Below are positions 6,501 through 12,694 of a stretch of 12,798 bases of DNA, piece after piece. Location of the stretch: assembly GCA_937900985.1 (NCBI GenBank), contig CALCGM010000358.1:1-12798 (forward strand). Direction: 5' to 3'. Under the pieces are notes generated by a model that ran no database searches, was not told the origin of the DNA, and was given only the letters and a program-made list of their open reading frames with translations. The position numbers were made by a program, and so were the translations under genes. The DNA is from an uncultured Planctomycetaceae bacterium (GTDB lineage: Bacteria > Planctomycetota > Planctomycetia > Pirellulales > UBA1268). Position 1 is the stretch's first letter; the number at the start of each line of letters is the position of its first letter.

Positions 6501-8494
6501 GTTTCTCGTCGACCACGCGACGACGCGTGCTGGCGGCCGCTGTTGTCGGCTGGAATGTGGCAGCCTGTCTGTCCGGGATGGCGGTGCCATCGCGGGCCGC
6601 TGCTGCCCCCGGGCCGCTTGAGGCTGCCGAGCAGCGTGCGTTTCAGGTGGCTGCCGAGCGGGGGGCGGCCTCGACGGTGCGAATTGAGGTTGCCGGGGAG
6701 ACGGGGGCTGTCGCAGACCAGGATGCCGGCGGCACATCGACGGGCCTTGTGGTGGGCAGCGAGGGCTGGATTGTCACCAGTTCGTTTGCGGTCACCGAAC
6801 GGACGGTCGGCGTGATCGTGGTGCTTCCCGATGGCAGCCGGCATGCAGCCGCGGTCGTCGGCGCCGATCCTGCGAGGAAAGTCGTGCTCCTGAAGATCGA
6901 CCCGCCGCGGCCGTTGGTCGAGCCGGAGGTCGCGGCCAAGGCAGACCTCCAGGTCGGCCAATGGACGCTCGGCCTTGGGAGAGCGTGGGGAGGGGAGACT
7001 CCAAGCATCGCCGTGGGCGTGCTTTCTGCAGTCGATCGCAGCTGGGGCAGGGGCGTGCAGACCGACGCGTCGATCTCTCCGGCCAACTACGGTGGCCCGT
7101 TGCTCGACATTCGCGGGCGGGTGATTGGCATGCTCGCGCCGCTGGCCGCAGAGTCTGCGGGCATGGTCACCGGCTCAGAACTCTACGACGCCGGCATCGG
7201 GTTTGCCGTTCCGCTGGAAGACATCATGGCGGTGCTGCCTCGGATGCAGGCGGGCGAAACGCTCGCGGCGGGCATCCTGGGAATCTCCTACACATCCCGC
7301 GACGTGATGACGGGCGAACCGGTGATCGCCACCAGTCATCCCGGATCGCCTGCAGCCAAGGCGGGCATTCGTGAGGGGGACCGCATCGTGGCGGTTGACG
7401 GAACGCCGGTTGGCAGGATTGCTGGTGTGCGGCACCAGCTGGCGGTCAGGTATGCCGACGAGACGGTTCGGCTGACCCTGGAACGCGGGGACAGTGATCC
7501 CCGTGAGCGGCTGACGGTCGAGGCCACGCTCGTGGACGCCCTGCCTCCCTATCGACGGCCGATGCTTGGCATCCTGCCCGTCGCGGTTCCTGAGGGAAAC
7601 CCCGTGGAGGTGGCCTGGGTCTGGCCCGAGGGGCCCGCGGCACAAGCGGGGATCGCTGCTGGTGACCGCCTGGAATCACTGCAGACCACGGGTGGCCAGC
7701 CGCGTCCGATTCAGTCGGGTGAACAGCTGGCAGCCCTCCTCGCGAGCCTAGCCGTTGGCGAGGAACTCCGCCTGCAGGTTCGCCGCGGCGACGCTGTGCT
7801 CGACGTGCCTGTCCAGACTGCGGCAGCGGCGTGCCTGATTCCGCCACCAGACGCGGCGGCGGCGGCCACTCCGGCTCCGGTGAACATCGAGCCGCTAACC
7901 GCCCCCGAGGTGGCCAATCCGCCGCTCGCCGTGATTCCGGAGCTCGAGGAGGGTGTGCCGATGGGCGTGCTGATCCACTTTGGCCCACCGCGGGGGGCGG
8001 TCACGAAGGACGACGCCGAGCCCTGGCGGGTGGCGGCGGGTCGCTACGGGATTGCTGTGGTGCTGCCTGGCTCGAACGAGCCTGATCGCTGGAGCCGGGA
8101 CGACCTGCCAGGCCTCGCCCGTGCGATGGAAACCCTCCGCAGTCGCGGCGCTGTCGACCCATCCAGGGTGGCTTGCAGTGGGGAGGCGGCGGGGGCAACC
8201 TTCGCCTGGCTCGCCGCCGAAACGTTTGCTGGACGGATTCGTGGCGTGGCCTTGATCGACGGCTCGATTCCCCGTCGCAGCGAGGTGCCTCAGGCGGAGC
8301 CGGGGCGGCCGCTGTCGGTGCTCTTTGGCCGACCGGCGGAAGGCTGGTTGCCCGCGGATGCCTCCCGGCAGCGGCAGGATGAGCAGCGGCTCGACGACGC
8401 CTTTGTGCCCTATGCGACGCTGCCGGAGCCGTTTGGGCCGGTGCTGCCGACCGATGACCTCTGCCGCTGGGCCGGGGCCGTCGGCATCCTCTGA
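6497..8494 (+). CDS. HtrA-like pseudoprotease with two PDZ domains and a disarmed alpha/beta-hydrolase-like C-terminus
   Basis: 665 residues from a GTG with a good AGGAGA site. The N-terminus has TTRRRVLAAA followed by a mildly hydrophobic stretch and SRAAAAP: an export signal, possibly Tat-type. The protease-like domain (about 45-248) keeps the family frame (STGLVVGSEGWIVTS, GADPARKVVLLKID, SISPANYGGPLLD), but the triad positions read Phe97, Lys128 and Tyr198 instead of His, Asp, Ser. Two PDZ domains follow (about 256-345 and 354-441; SPAAKAGIREGDRIVAVDG and GPAAQAGIAAGDRLESLQ). After an Ala/Pro linker (about 442-472) the last part (about 487-660) looks like an alpha/beta hydrolase of the esterase type: GIAVVLPGSNEP, then DPSRVACSGEAAGATFAWLA, where the nucleophile elbow G-x-S-x-G is G-E-A-A-G (562-566). 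No His occurs after residue 570, so that module is also unlikely to be active. A peptide-binding scaffold is the best reading (inference). The stop overlaps the pseudouridine synthase start (TGATG). Confidence 0.88.
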   Translation: MSFSSTTRRRVLAAAVVGWNVAACLSGMAVPSRAAAAPGPLEAAEQRAFQVAAERGAASTVRIEVAGETGAVADQDAGGTSTGLVVGSEGWIVTSSFAVTERTVGVIVVLPDGSRHAAAVVGADPARKVVLLKIDPPRPLVEPEVAAKADLQVGQWTLGLGRAWGGETPSIAVGVLSAVDRSWGRGVQTDASISPANYGGPLLDIRGRVIGMLAPLAAESAGMVTGSELYDAGIGFAVPLEDIMAVLPRMQAGETLAAGILGISYTSRDVMTGEPVIATSHPGSPAAKAGIREGDRIVAVDGTPVGRIAGVRHQLAVRYADETVRLTLERGDSDPRERLTVEATLVDALPPYRRPMLGILPVAVPEGNPVEVAWVWPEGPAAQAGIAAGDRLESLQTTGGQPRPIQSGEQLAALLASLAVGEELRLQVRRGDAVLDVPVQTAAAACLIPPPDAAAAATPAPVNIEPLTAPEVANPPLAVIPELEEGVPMGVLIHFGPPRGAVTKDDAEPWRVAAGRYGIAVVLPGSNEPDRWSRDDLPGLARAMETLRSRGAVDPSRVACSGEAAGATFAWLAAETFAGRIRGVALIDGSIPRRSEVPQAEPGRPLSVLFGRPAEGWLPADASRQRQDEQRLDDAFVPYATLPEPFGPVLPTDDLCRWAGAVGIL

Positions 8495-9240
8495 TGGCCA
8501 GGCCGCCAGCCCTCGAGGTGCTGCATGCCGATACCTGGCTGGTGGCGGTGCACAAGCCATCGGGGATCCCGAGTGTGCCAGCGCGGAATCCGCAGGATCC
8601 GCTGAGCGTGGCCGAGCAGCTCAGCGGGAGCCTCGGCCCGTGCGAGGCAGTGCACCGGCTCGATCGCGACACGTCGGGCGTGCTGCTGCTGGCCCGGCAT
8701 CGCGAGGCTCGCGTGCAGCTGGGCCGATCGTTTGAACATGGTCGTGTCGCCAAACGCTATCTGGCGATCTGCCGCGGTCGCCCCGCTCGTGCCGCAGGCG
8801 ACCTGCACCTTCCGCTTGCTCCCGATCTGGCCAGCCCGCCTCGGCAGCGTGTCGATCCCGTTCACGGGCGGCGGTCGCACACCCGCTGGCGACTGCTGGC
8901 GGTCGAGCAGGTCGACGGTGAGCATCGCTCGCTGTTGGAGCTCGAACCACAGACCGGGCGGTCGCATCAGCTGCGAGTGCACCTGGCATGGATCGGGCTG
9001 CCGATTCTGGGCGACCGGCTCTATGACAAACGGCTGCCGGCATCCCCTCCACGGCTCGCCCTGCATGCCGCCTGGATCGCGGTTCCCCATCCTGCCGACG
9101 GCCAGCCGGTCGCGTTGCTGGACGATCGGGCCGACCTGCCTGCGCCGCCCCTGTTGGCAACGGCCATCGACCGTTGGATGGCTGGTCAGGCGGCGGTGTC
9201 GCCGGGCCGCATGGCAGAGCTTCGCACCTTCGACCAGTAG
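8494..9240 (+). CDS. RluA-family RNA pseudouridine synthase
   Basis: 248 residues, cytoplasmic, no signal peptide; ATG 8494 shares one base with the preceding TGA. The RluA fold is clear: HKPSGIPSVPARN near the N-terminus (20-32), HRLDRDTSGVLLLAR (54-68) with catalytic Asp57, KRYLAICRG (87-95), and the C-terminal motif LELEPQTGRSHQLRVHLAW (148-166) followed by GLPILGDRLYD. The enzyme converts specific uridines in rRNA or tRNA to pseudouridine. There is no N-terminal S4 RNA-binding domain, so it is the short RluA/TruC-like form; which RNA is modified cannot be told from sequence. Its place as the last gene of the overlapping block is probably operon hitch-hiking, since its job is unlike that of its exported neighbours. 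The last 55 bp overlap the 3' end of the photolyase-like gene on the other strand. Confidence 0.92.
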   Translation: MARPPALEVLHADTWLVAVHKPSGIPSVPARNPQDPLSVAEQLSGSLGPCEAVHRLDRDTSGVLLLARHREARVQLGRSFEHGRVAKRYLAICRGRPARAAGDLHLPLAPDLASPPRQRVDPVHGRRSHTRWRLLAVEQVDGEHRSLLELEPQTGRSHQLRVHLAWIGLPILGDRLYDKRLPASPPRLALHAAWIAVPHPADGQPVALLDDRADLPAPPLLATAIDRWMAGQAAVSPGRMAELRTFDQ

Positions 9241-10568
9241 CGGGAGAAGCGACCAAGATCCTTGACTCGACGGGGATCGACCAGCTGCGGGCCGGCGATC
9301 ACCTCGACGCTGCCCGCCGCCGCAAGTTCTGTGGCGGATTGCCGAACGAAAGGGCAGGGGGTGGCGGCAACGGCGATGCTGTTGGCCTGATGGCGACCAA
9401 CGGCCTCGGCAACGCCGGCAGCAGTGGGGCCAACACCGAGATCGAGGCAGCCGATCTCGGCCAGGCATTCCAGGATGAACCGCAGACGCAGCCGACTGGG
9501 CCGTTCGCGGGCCAGCCAGGCGGGATCGATCAGAAACACACGCGGGGCTGCCGGATGGGCCGCGGCAGCGGGGCTCGTTTCTGCCAGCGAGTCGAGCGTC
9601 AGCCAGACCAGCGAATCCGCGGTGTCTCGCGTCGCTGAGGCCGACGCAGTCAGCCAATCTGGTGCGGGCTCAATGGTGAGCCGTGGACGCTCAGCCGGCA
9701 TGCCGGTGAACCAGGCTGCGGTGAGATCCTCGTAGCTTCCTTCGAGGTCACAGTGGCCCGCCAGCGGGCAGGCCTGGCAGAAGCAGCCGTTGCTGAATCG
9801 CTCCAGGGTGTCGCGGTTGAAGAGGTAGGGCTTTGCGGAAAACGTGCCAGCCACCCACTGCCAGGACAGTGTGTTGCTGGCCGGATCGGCGTCGAGCAGA
9901 TGGGAGAGAAACCAGGCAGCCCCGGCCTGCCACCGCACGCCACGGGCGTGGACGAGCCAAGACGCGAGCCACATGCGGGCGTGGTTGTGCAGGAAGCCCG
10001 TGCCATGCAGCTGCCGCACCCAGGCATCCACGCAGGCCATGCCGGTGGTGGCGGTCAGCACATCGTCGGGAACCCGATCGCGTGGAGCGTGTCGGGAGAT
10101 CGCGGCAGCCGGCTCCAGGTCGTGGAAGATCTGCTCGCCAAGGCTGGCATACACCCGCTGCCAGTAGTCTCGCCAGGCAAGTTCCGAGACGAGTTTTTCC
10201 GCCTCTGCCGGCTGAGCCACTCGGCTGATGGCCAGGTCCCGCACCTCCGCCGTTGAGAGCACCCCGTGCCGAAGCCACGGAGAGAGCCGCGTGATGGCTC
10301 CGTCGAGCTGGTTTCGTGTGCGGGCATAGGCTGCGGGGTCGAGAGCGGAGGTGGCTTCCAGGGCTGCCGCGCGGCCACCACGGCGAACCGGCCGAGGTTC
10401 GCTGCACGGCCGACCGGGTGGCAGCAGGAGCCAAGGCTCGAGGGCGGAGAGCATTGTGGCCACCCACGCGTCGCCCCGCACCGCTGGCGGCTCATGGCCA
10501 GCACGACTGCTGGCACGGTGAAGCCAGACGACGCCGTTCTCGGCGGTGCGATGGAGCCTGGGGTTCAT
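9186..10568 (-). CDS. Photolyase/cryptochrome-family FAD protein with apparently permuted domain order
   Basis: 460 residues if started at the ATG at 10568-10566, chosen because GGAG lies 6 bases upstream; an in-frame ATG at 10601 (471 residues) has a weaker site. Residues about 75-285 are the FAD-binding helical domain of photolyases and cryptochromes: YARTRNQLDGAITRLSPWLRHG would start it (79 on), then SELAWRDYWQRVY, TGFLHNHARMWLASWLV and LLDADPASNTLSWQWVAG. Asn232 in the ASN of that motif matches the residue near flavin N5 in photolyases. A Cys cluster (C262, C264, C267, C273) follows. The usual N-terminal antenna domain is missing; instead the C-terminal part (about 343-450), with RVFLIDPAWL, RLRFILECLAEIG and GRFSRYWSKVR, resembles that alpha/beta domain. 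Related FAD-domain proteins exist in cyanobacteria and Bacteroidetes (from memory). Role is DNA repair by blue light or light sensing, undecided. It converges on and overlaps the synthase gene by 55 bp. Confidence 0.87.
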   Translation of the reverse strand: MNPRLHRTAENGVVWLHRASSRAGHEPPAVRGDAWVATMLSALEPWLLLPPGRPCSEPRPVRRGGRAAALEATSALDPAAYARTRNQLDGAITRLSPWLRHGVLSTAEVRDLAISRVAQPAEAEKLVSELAWRDYWQRVYASLGEQIFHDLEPAAAISRHAPRDRVPDDVLTATTGMACVDAWVRQLHGTGFLHNHARMWLASWLVHARGVRWQAGAAWFLSHLLDADPASNTLSWQWVAGTFSAKPYLFNRDTLERFSNGCFCQACPLAGHCDLEGSYEDLTAAWFTGMPAERPRLTIEPAPDWLTASASATRDTADSLVWLTLDSLAETSPAAAAHPAAPRVFLIDPAWLARERPSRLRLRFILECLAEIGCLDLGVGPTAAGVAEAVGRHQANSIAVAATPCPFVRQSATELAAAGSVEVIAGPQLVDPRRVKDLGRFSRYWSKVRSSAMRPGDTAA

Positions 10569-10574
10569 CGGAGG

Positions 10575-10578
10575 CTCC
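10575..10578 (-). promoter_or_regulatory. Ribosome binding site that favours the start at 10568
   Basis: On the - strand GGAG stands 6 bases before the ATG at 10568-10566, whereas the in-frame ATG 33 bases upstream (10601) is preceded only by a weak AGAAG. This makes 10568 the more likely translation start of the photolyase-like gene. Confidence 0.5.
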
Positions 10579-10782
10579 GGCCTGCTGTTGTGATCAGTCA
10601 TTGCTTCTGGTCTCGCGTTGTCTGCGCAGAGAGTGGGCAGTGCGTGCCTGCTCTCCGGGCGGATGGGGTGCCTGCGGTGCTCGCTTGTCGGGTCGCATGC
10701 CTGGTTGCATCAACTTTTTTTCACAGCAAAACGCCTCCTTTTTTGGGATTTCTAGGACCGTGCCGCCGCGGCGGGAGAGGTC

Positions 10783-10810
10783 TTGCAAACGAACGGCACG
10801 CGGTTTGCAA
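10783..10810. repeat. Inverted repeat overlapping the amt promoter, candidate operator
   Basis: TTGCAAAC (10783-10790) and its exact reverse complement GTTTGCAA (10803-10810) are separated by 12 bases, so the arm centres are 20 bases apart, about two helical turns. The right arm contains the -12 element of the sigma-54 promoter. Binding of a dimeric regulator here would block the promoter. It may also be partly a by-product of the TTGCA in the promoter itself. Confidence 0.55.
10794..10809 (+). promoter_or_regulatory. Sigma-54 (RpoN) promoter upstream of amt
   Basis: CGGCACGCGGTTTGCA matches the -24/-12 consensus TGGCACG-N4-TTGCA at every defined position but the first, with the strict 12-base step between the GG and GC doublets (10795-10796 and 10807-10808). 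Transcription would begin near 10820, about 90 bases before the amt ATG. In many bacteria amt/glnK genes are transcribed by RpoN with the NtrC activator under nitrogen limitation, which fits the gene downstream. Confidence 0.75.
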
Positions 10811-10911
10811 AATGATCCTCCGGCGGATCTTCACCGCGGAAGGAGTCTGCGGTCCGAGGACATCGGCACAGCGGAGGTGCGCGATCTTTTCCTTCTGGAG
10901 ACAACGTAGTC

Positions 10912-12474
10912 ATGTCAATCTTTTCTGCGGACACAGGGTCCGGTCGCGGGTGGCTGTTGCTCGCGTTGAGTGCGGTTTGTGTGGTGGGGCTGTGCGGTTC
11001 GGCCGGGGTTTCATCGGCACAGGAAGACGGCGAGCCTGCAGAGGCTGCCGTTGAGGAGTCTGCGGAAGCAGCCCCTGAAGAGGCGGCTGCCGAAGAGGAA
11101 GCAAACCCCCTTGGCTGGAATGAAGGTGATCCGGTCGACAGCCTGTCCTACGACGATGCCAATGACTATGCGATCAACACCCTGATCATGTTCATCTGTG
11201 CGGTGCTCGTGATCTTTATGCAGGCCGGCTTCGCGATGGTGGAGATCGGCCTCAACTCCGCAAAGAATGCCGTCAACATTCTCTCGAAGAACGTGATGGA
11301 CTTCTGCGTGGGGGTGCTGCTGTTCCTCTTCGTCGGCTACTCGCTGATGTATCCAGGGGAGTGGATCTCAGACGGCTATCTTGGCATGCCTTCGGCGTTT
11401 GTTAGCCGTGACGCCCAGGTCACCGAGGTGGATGGTGTTGAAGTCTGGGCGGCTCCGCCGGCCTACAGCGATGGCGCCTACGCTGCCAACGCGGCCGACT
11501 TCCTCTTCCAGGTCGCATTTGCGGCAACCGCTGCGACGATCGTCTCCGGTGCCGTGGCCGGACGTCTCAAGTTCAGCGGCTATCTCGTCTACACCGCGAT
11601 CCTGACCGGGTTTATCTATCCGATCAGCGGCTCGTGGAAATGGGGCGGCGGATGGCTCGACCAGATGGGCTTTCAGGACTTCGCTGGCAGCGTGGTGGTC
11701 CATGCTGTCGGTGGCTTTGCCGGCCTGATCGGTGCCATCTTCCTCGGACCGAGGATGGGACGCTTCTCGTCGAGCGGCAAGAGCGTGCCGATTCCCGGCC
11801 ACAACCTCTCGCTGGCAGCCCTTGGCGTGTTCATCCTGCTGGTGGGCTGGTATGGCTTCAATCCAGGCAGCCAGCTGACCTACTCCGGAGCCCTCAACGC
11901 TGAGGCAACGGCCTACATCGCCCTCACAACGACGATCGCTGCGGCCGCTGGTGCCATGGTGGCGATGCTCGTGGGCTGGGGCATGTTTGGCAAGCCTGAC
12001 CTCACGATGGCTCTCAACGGCGTGCTCGGCGGCCTTGTCGCCATCACCGCCAACTGCGATCGCGTCTCTGAGCCTGAGTCGCTGATCATCGGTGGTGTGG
12101 GTGGTCTGCTCGTCGTGCTCGGCATCCTCTTGCTCGACAAGCTGATGATCGACGACCCCGTCGGTGCCTGGCCTGTGCACGGCCTGTGTGGCGTCTGGGG
12201 TGGACTCGCGACCGGCATCTTTGGCGACCTGCCCGACGGCGTGGGCTCGGTTGGTGAGTTCTTCACCATCCAGCTGATCTCCACGGCAGCCATTGTCGGC
12301 TGGACGGTCGTCACGATGGCCATCGTGTTCGGCGTCCTCAAGGCGATCGGCATGCTGCGAGTCAGCCCGCAAGAAGAGCAGGACGGCCTCGACATCCACG
12401 AGCACGGCCTGCGTGCCTACCCCGACCAGTGGGTCGCCTCGAGCGACTTCTCGGTCACCGCTGCTGGTCGTTGA
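10912..12474 (+). CDS. amt: Ammonium transporter (Amt/MEP family) with signal peptide and acidic N-terminal extension
   Basis: 520 residues. Residues 1-36 are a signal peptide (hydrophobic 14-28, then SSAQ-EDG). Residues 37-65 are a Glu/Ala-rich acidic stretch outside the membrane. The Amt core begins about residue 85 and has some eleven hydrophobic segments. Diagnostic motifs are present: MVEIGLNSAKNAVNILSKN, FQVAFAATAATIVSGAVAGR, DFAGSVVVHAVGGFAGLIGA with His264 and DDPVGAWPVHGLCGVWGGL with His423. These correspond to the twin pore histidines of E. coli AmtB (H168, H318), and Asp256 to AmtB D160. The C-terminal tail GLDIHEHGLRAYP is the conserved cytosolic region that binds P-II. It imports ammonium at low external concentration and is shut off by P-II. 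Predicted regulation is by the sigma-54 promoter upstream; a P-II gene follows 220 bp downstream. Start ATG 10912 has GGAG 11 bases upstream. Confidence 0.96.
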   Translation: MSIFSADTGSGRGWLLLALSAVCVVGLCGSAGVSSAQEDGEPAEAAVEESAEAAPEEAAAEEEANPLGWNEGDPVDSLSYDDANDYAINTLIMFICAVLVIFMQAGFAMVEIGLNSAKNAVNILSKNVMDFCVGVLLFLFVGYSLMYPGEWISDGYLGMPSAFVSRDAQVTEVDGVEVWAAPPAYSDGAYAANAADFLFQVAFAATAATIVSGAVAGRLKFSGYLVYTAILTGFIYPISGSWKWGGGWLDQMGFQDFAGSVVVHAVGGFAGLIGAIFLGPRMGRFSSSGKSVPIPGHNLSLAALGVFILLVGWYGFNPGSQLTYSGALNAEATAYIALTTTIAAAAGAMVAMLVGWGMFGKPDLTMALNGVLGGLVAITANCDRVSEPESLIIGGVGGLLVVLGILLLDKLMIDDPVGAWPVHGLCGVWGGLATGIFGDLPDGVGSVGEFFTIQLISTAAIVGWTVVTMAIVFGVLKAIGMLRVSPQEEQDGLDIHEHGLRAYPDQWVASSDFSVTAAGR

Positions 12475-12526
12475 TCCAGCACGACAACCTGTTTTTCCCG
12501 GCCTGACCGGCCGGGGGCCAAGCCAG

Positions 12527-12599
12527 AAGGATGCCCCAATGGCTTGGGTGGGCACTCCGCCTAGCCCGCCCAGGCCGGGGCATTCTTCATTTGGTTTTT
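12527..12599 (+). terminator. Large hairpin with T-rich tail after amt
   Basis: Two nested stems form one long hairpin: 12527-12537 pairs with 12577-12587 (11 pairs including one G-U), and GGCTTGGGTGGGC (12541-12553) pairs with GCCCGCCCAGGCC (12564-12576, two G-U). There is a 3-base bulge (AAT) and a 10-base loop. The sequence after it, CATTTGGTTTTT, is T-rich, as in an intrinsic terminator. It would end the amt transcript or reduce read-through into the P-II gene. Confidence 0.72.
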
Positions 12600-12679
12600 G
12601 GCCTTGGCCCTTGCGGCCTCAGGAATCTTGTCAGACGTTCGCTTGTGGCTGATGTTCCCTGCCGACTATCGTGTGGTCG

Positions 12680-12685
12680 AAGGAG
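12680..12685 (+). promoter_or_regulatory. Ribosome binding site for the GTG start of the P-II gene
   Basis: AAGGAG ends 9 bases before GTG 12695 and decides the start, since no ATG occurs in frame at the expected N-terminus. Confidence 0.7.
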
Positions 12686-12694
12686 ATCCACACC

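Larger units (their letters stand above)
10602..10911. other. Divergent intergenic region between the photolyase-like gene and amt
   Basis: About 310 bases (343 if the shorter photolyase start is used) with no credible gene. Contents I can see: an A/T-rich island at about 10709-10756 with runs of seven and six T; the sigma-54 promoter at 10794-10809; the inverted repeat at 10783-10810; and the amt ribosome binding site GGAG at 10897-10900, 11 bases before ATG 10912. The leader after the predicted transcription start (about 10820) is around 90 bases and could form two 5-bp hairpins (10814-10829 and 10833-10853), too short to call a riboswitch. I found no convincing sigma-70 promoter for the photolyase-like gene. 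Confidence 0.7.

Noticed and set aside
8410..9657. 415-codon open frame on the - strand across the pseudouridine synthase
   Set aside because: It runs opposite the clear RluA motifs and overlaps the photolyase-like gene in another frame; no recognisable protein features.
10694..10709. Possible NtrC site (CGCATG-CCTG-GTTGCA) about 85 bp before the sigma-54 box
   Set aside because: Only part of the TGCACC-N5-GGTGCA consensus matches and the spacing is one base short; position is suitable but the match is too weak to annotate.
10833..10853. Hairpin with GGAAGGAG in its loop in the amt leader as a riboswitch or leader-peptide site
   Set aside because: Stem of only 5 bp and no start codon at a useful distance after the GGAG; insufficient for a call.
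12497..12515. CCCGGCC-TGACC-GGCCGGG hairpin as the amt terminator
   Set aside because: A perfect 7-bp stem, but the T-run precedes it rather than follows it; the larger hairpin downstream has the T-rich tail.
12599..12614. Second sigma-54-like site (TGGCC...TTGC) before the P-II gene
   Set aside because: The GG and GC doublets are 13 bases apart instead of the strict 12, so it is unlikely to function.
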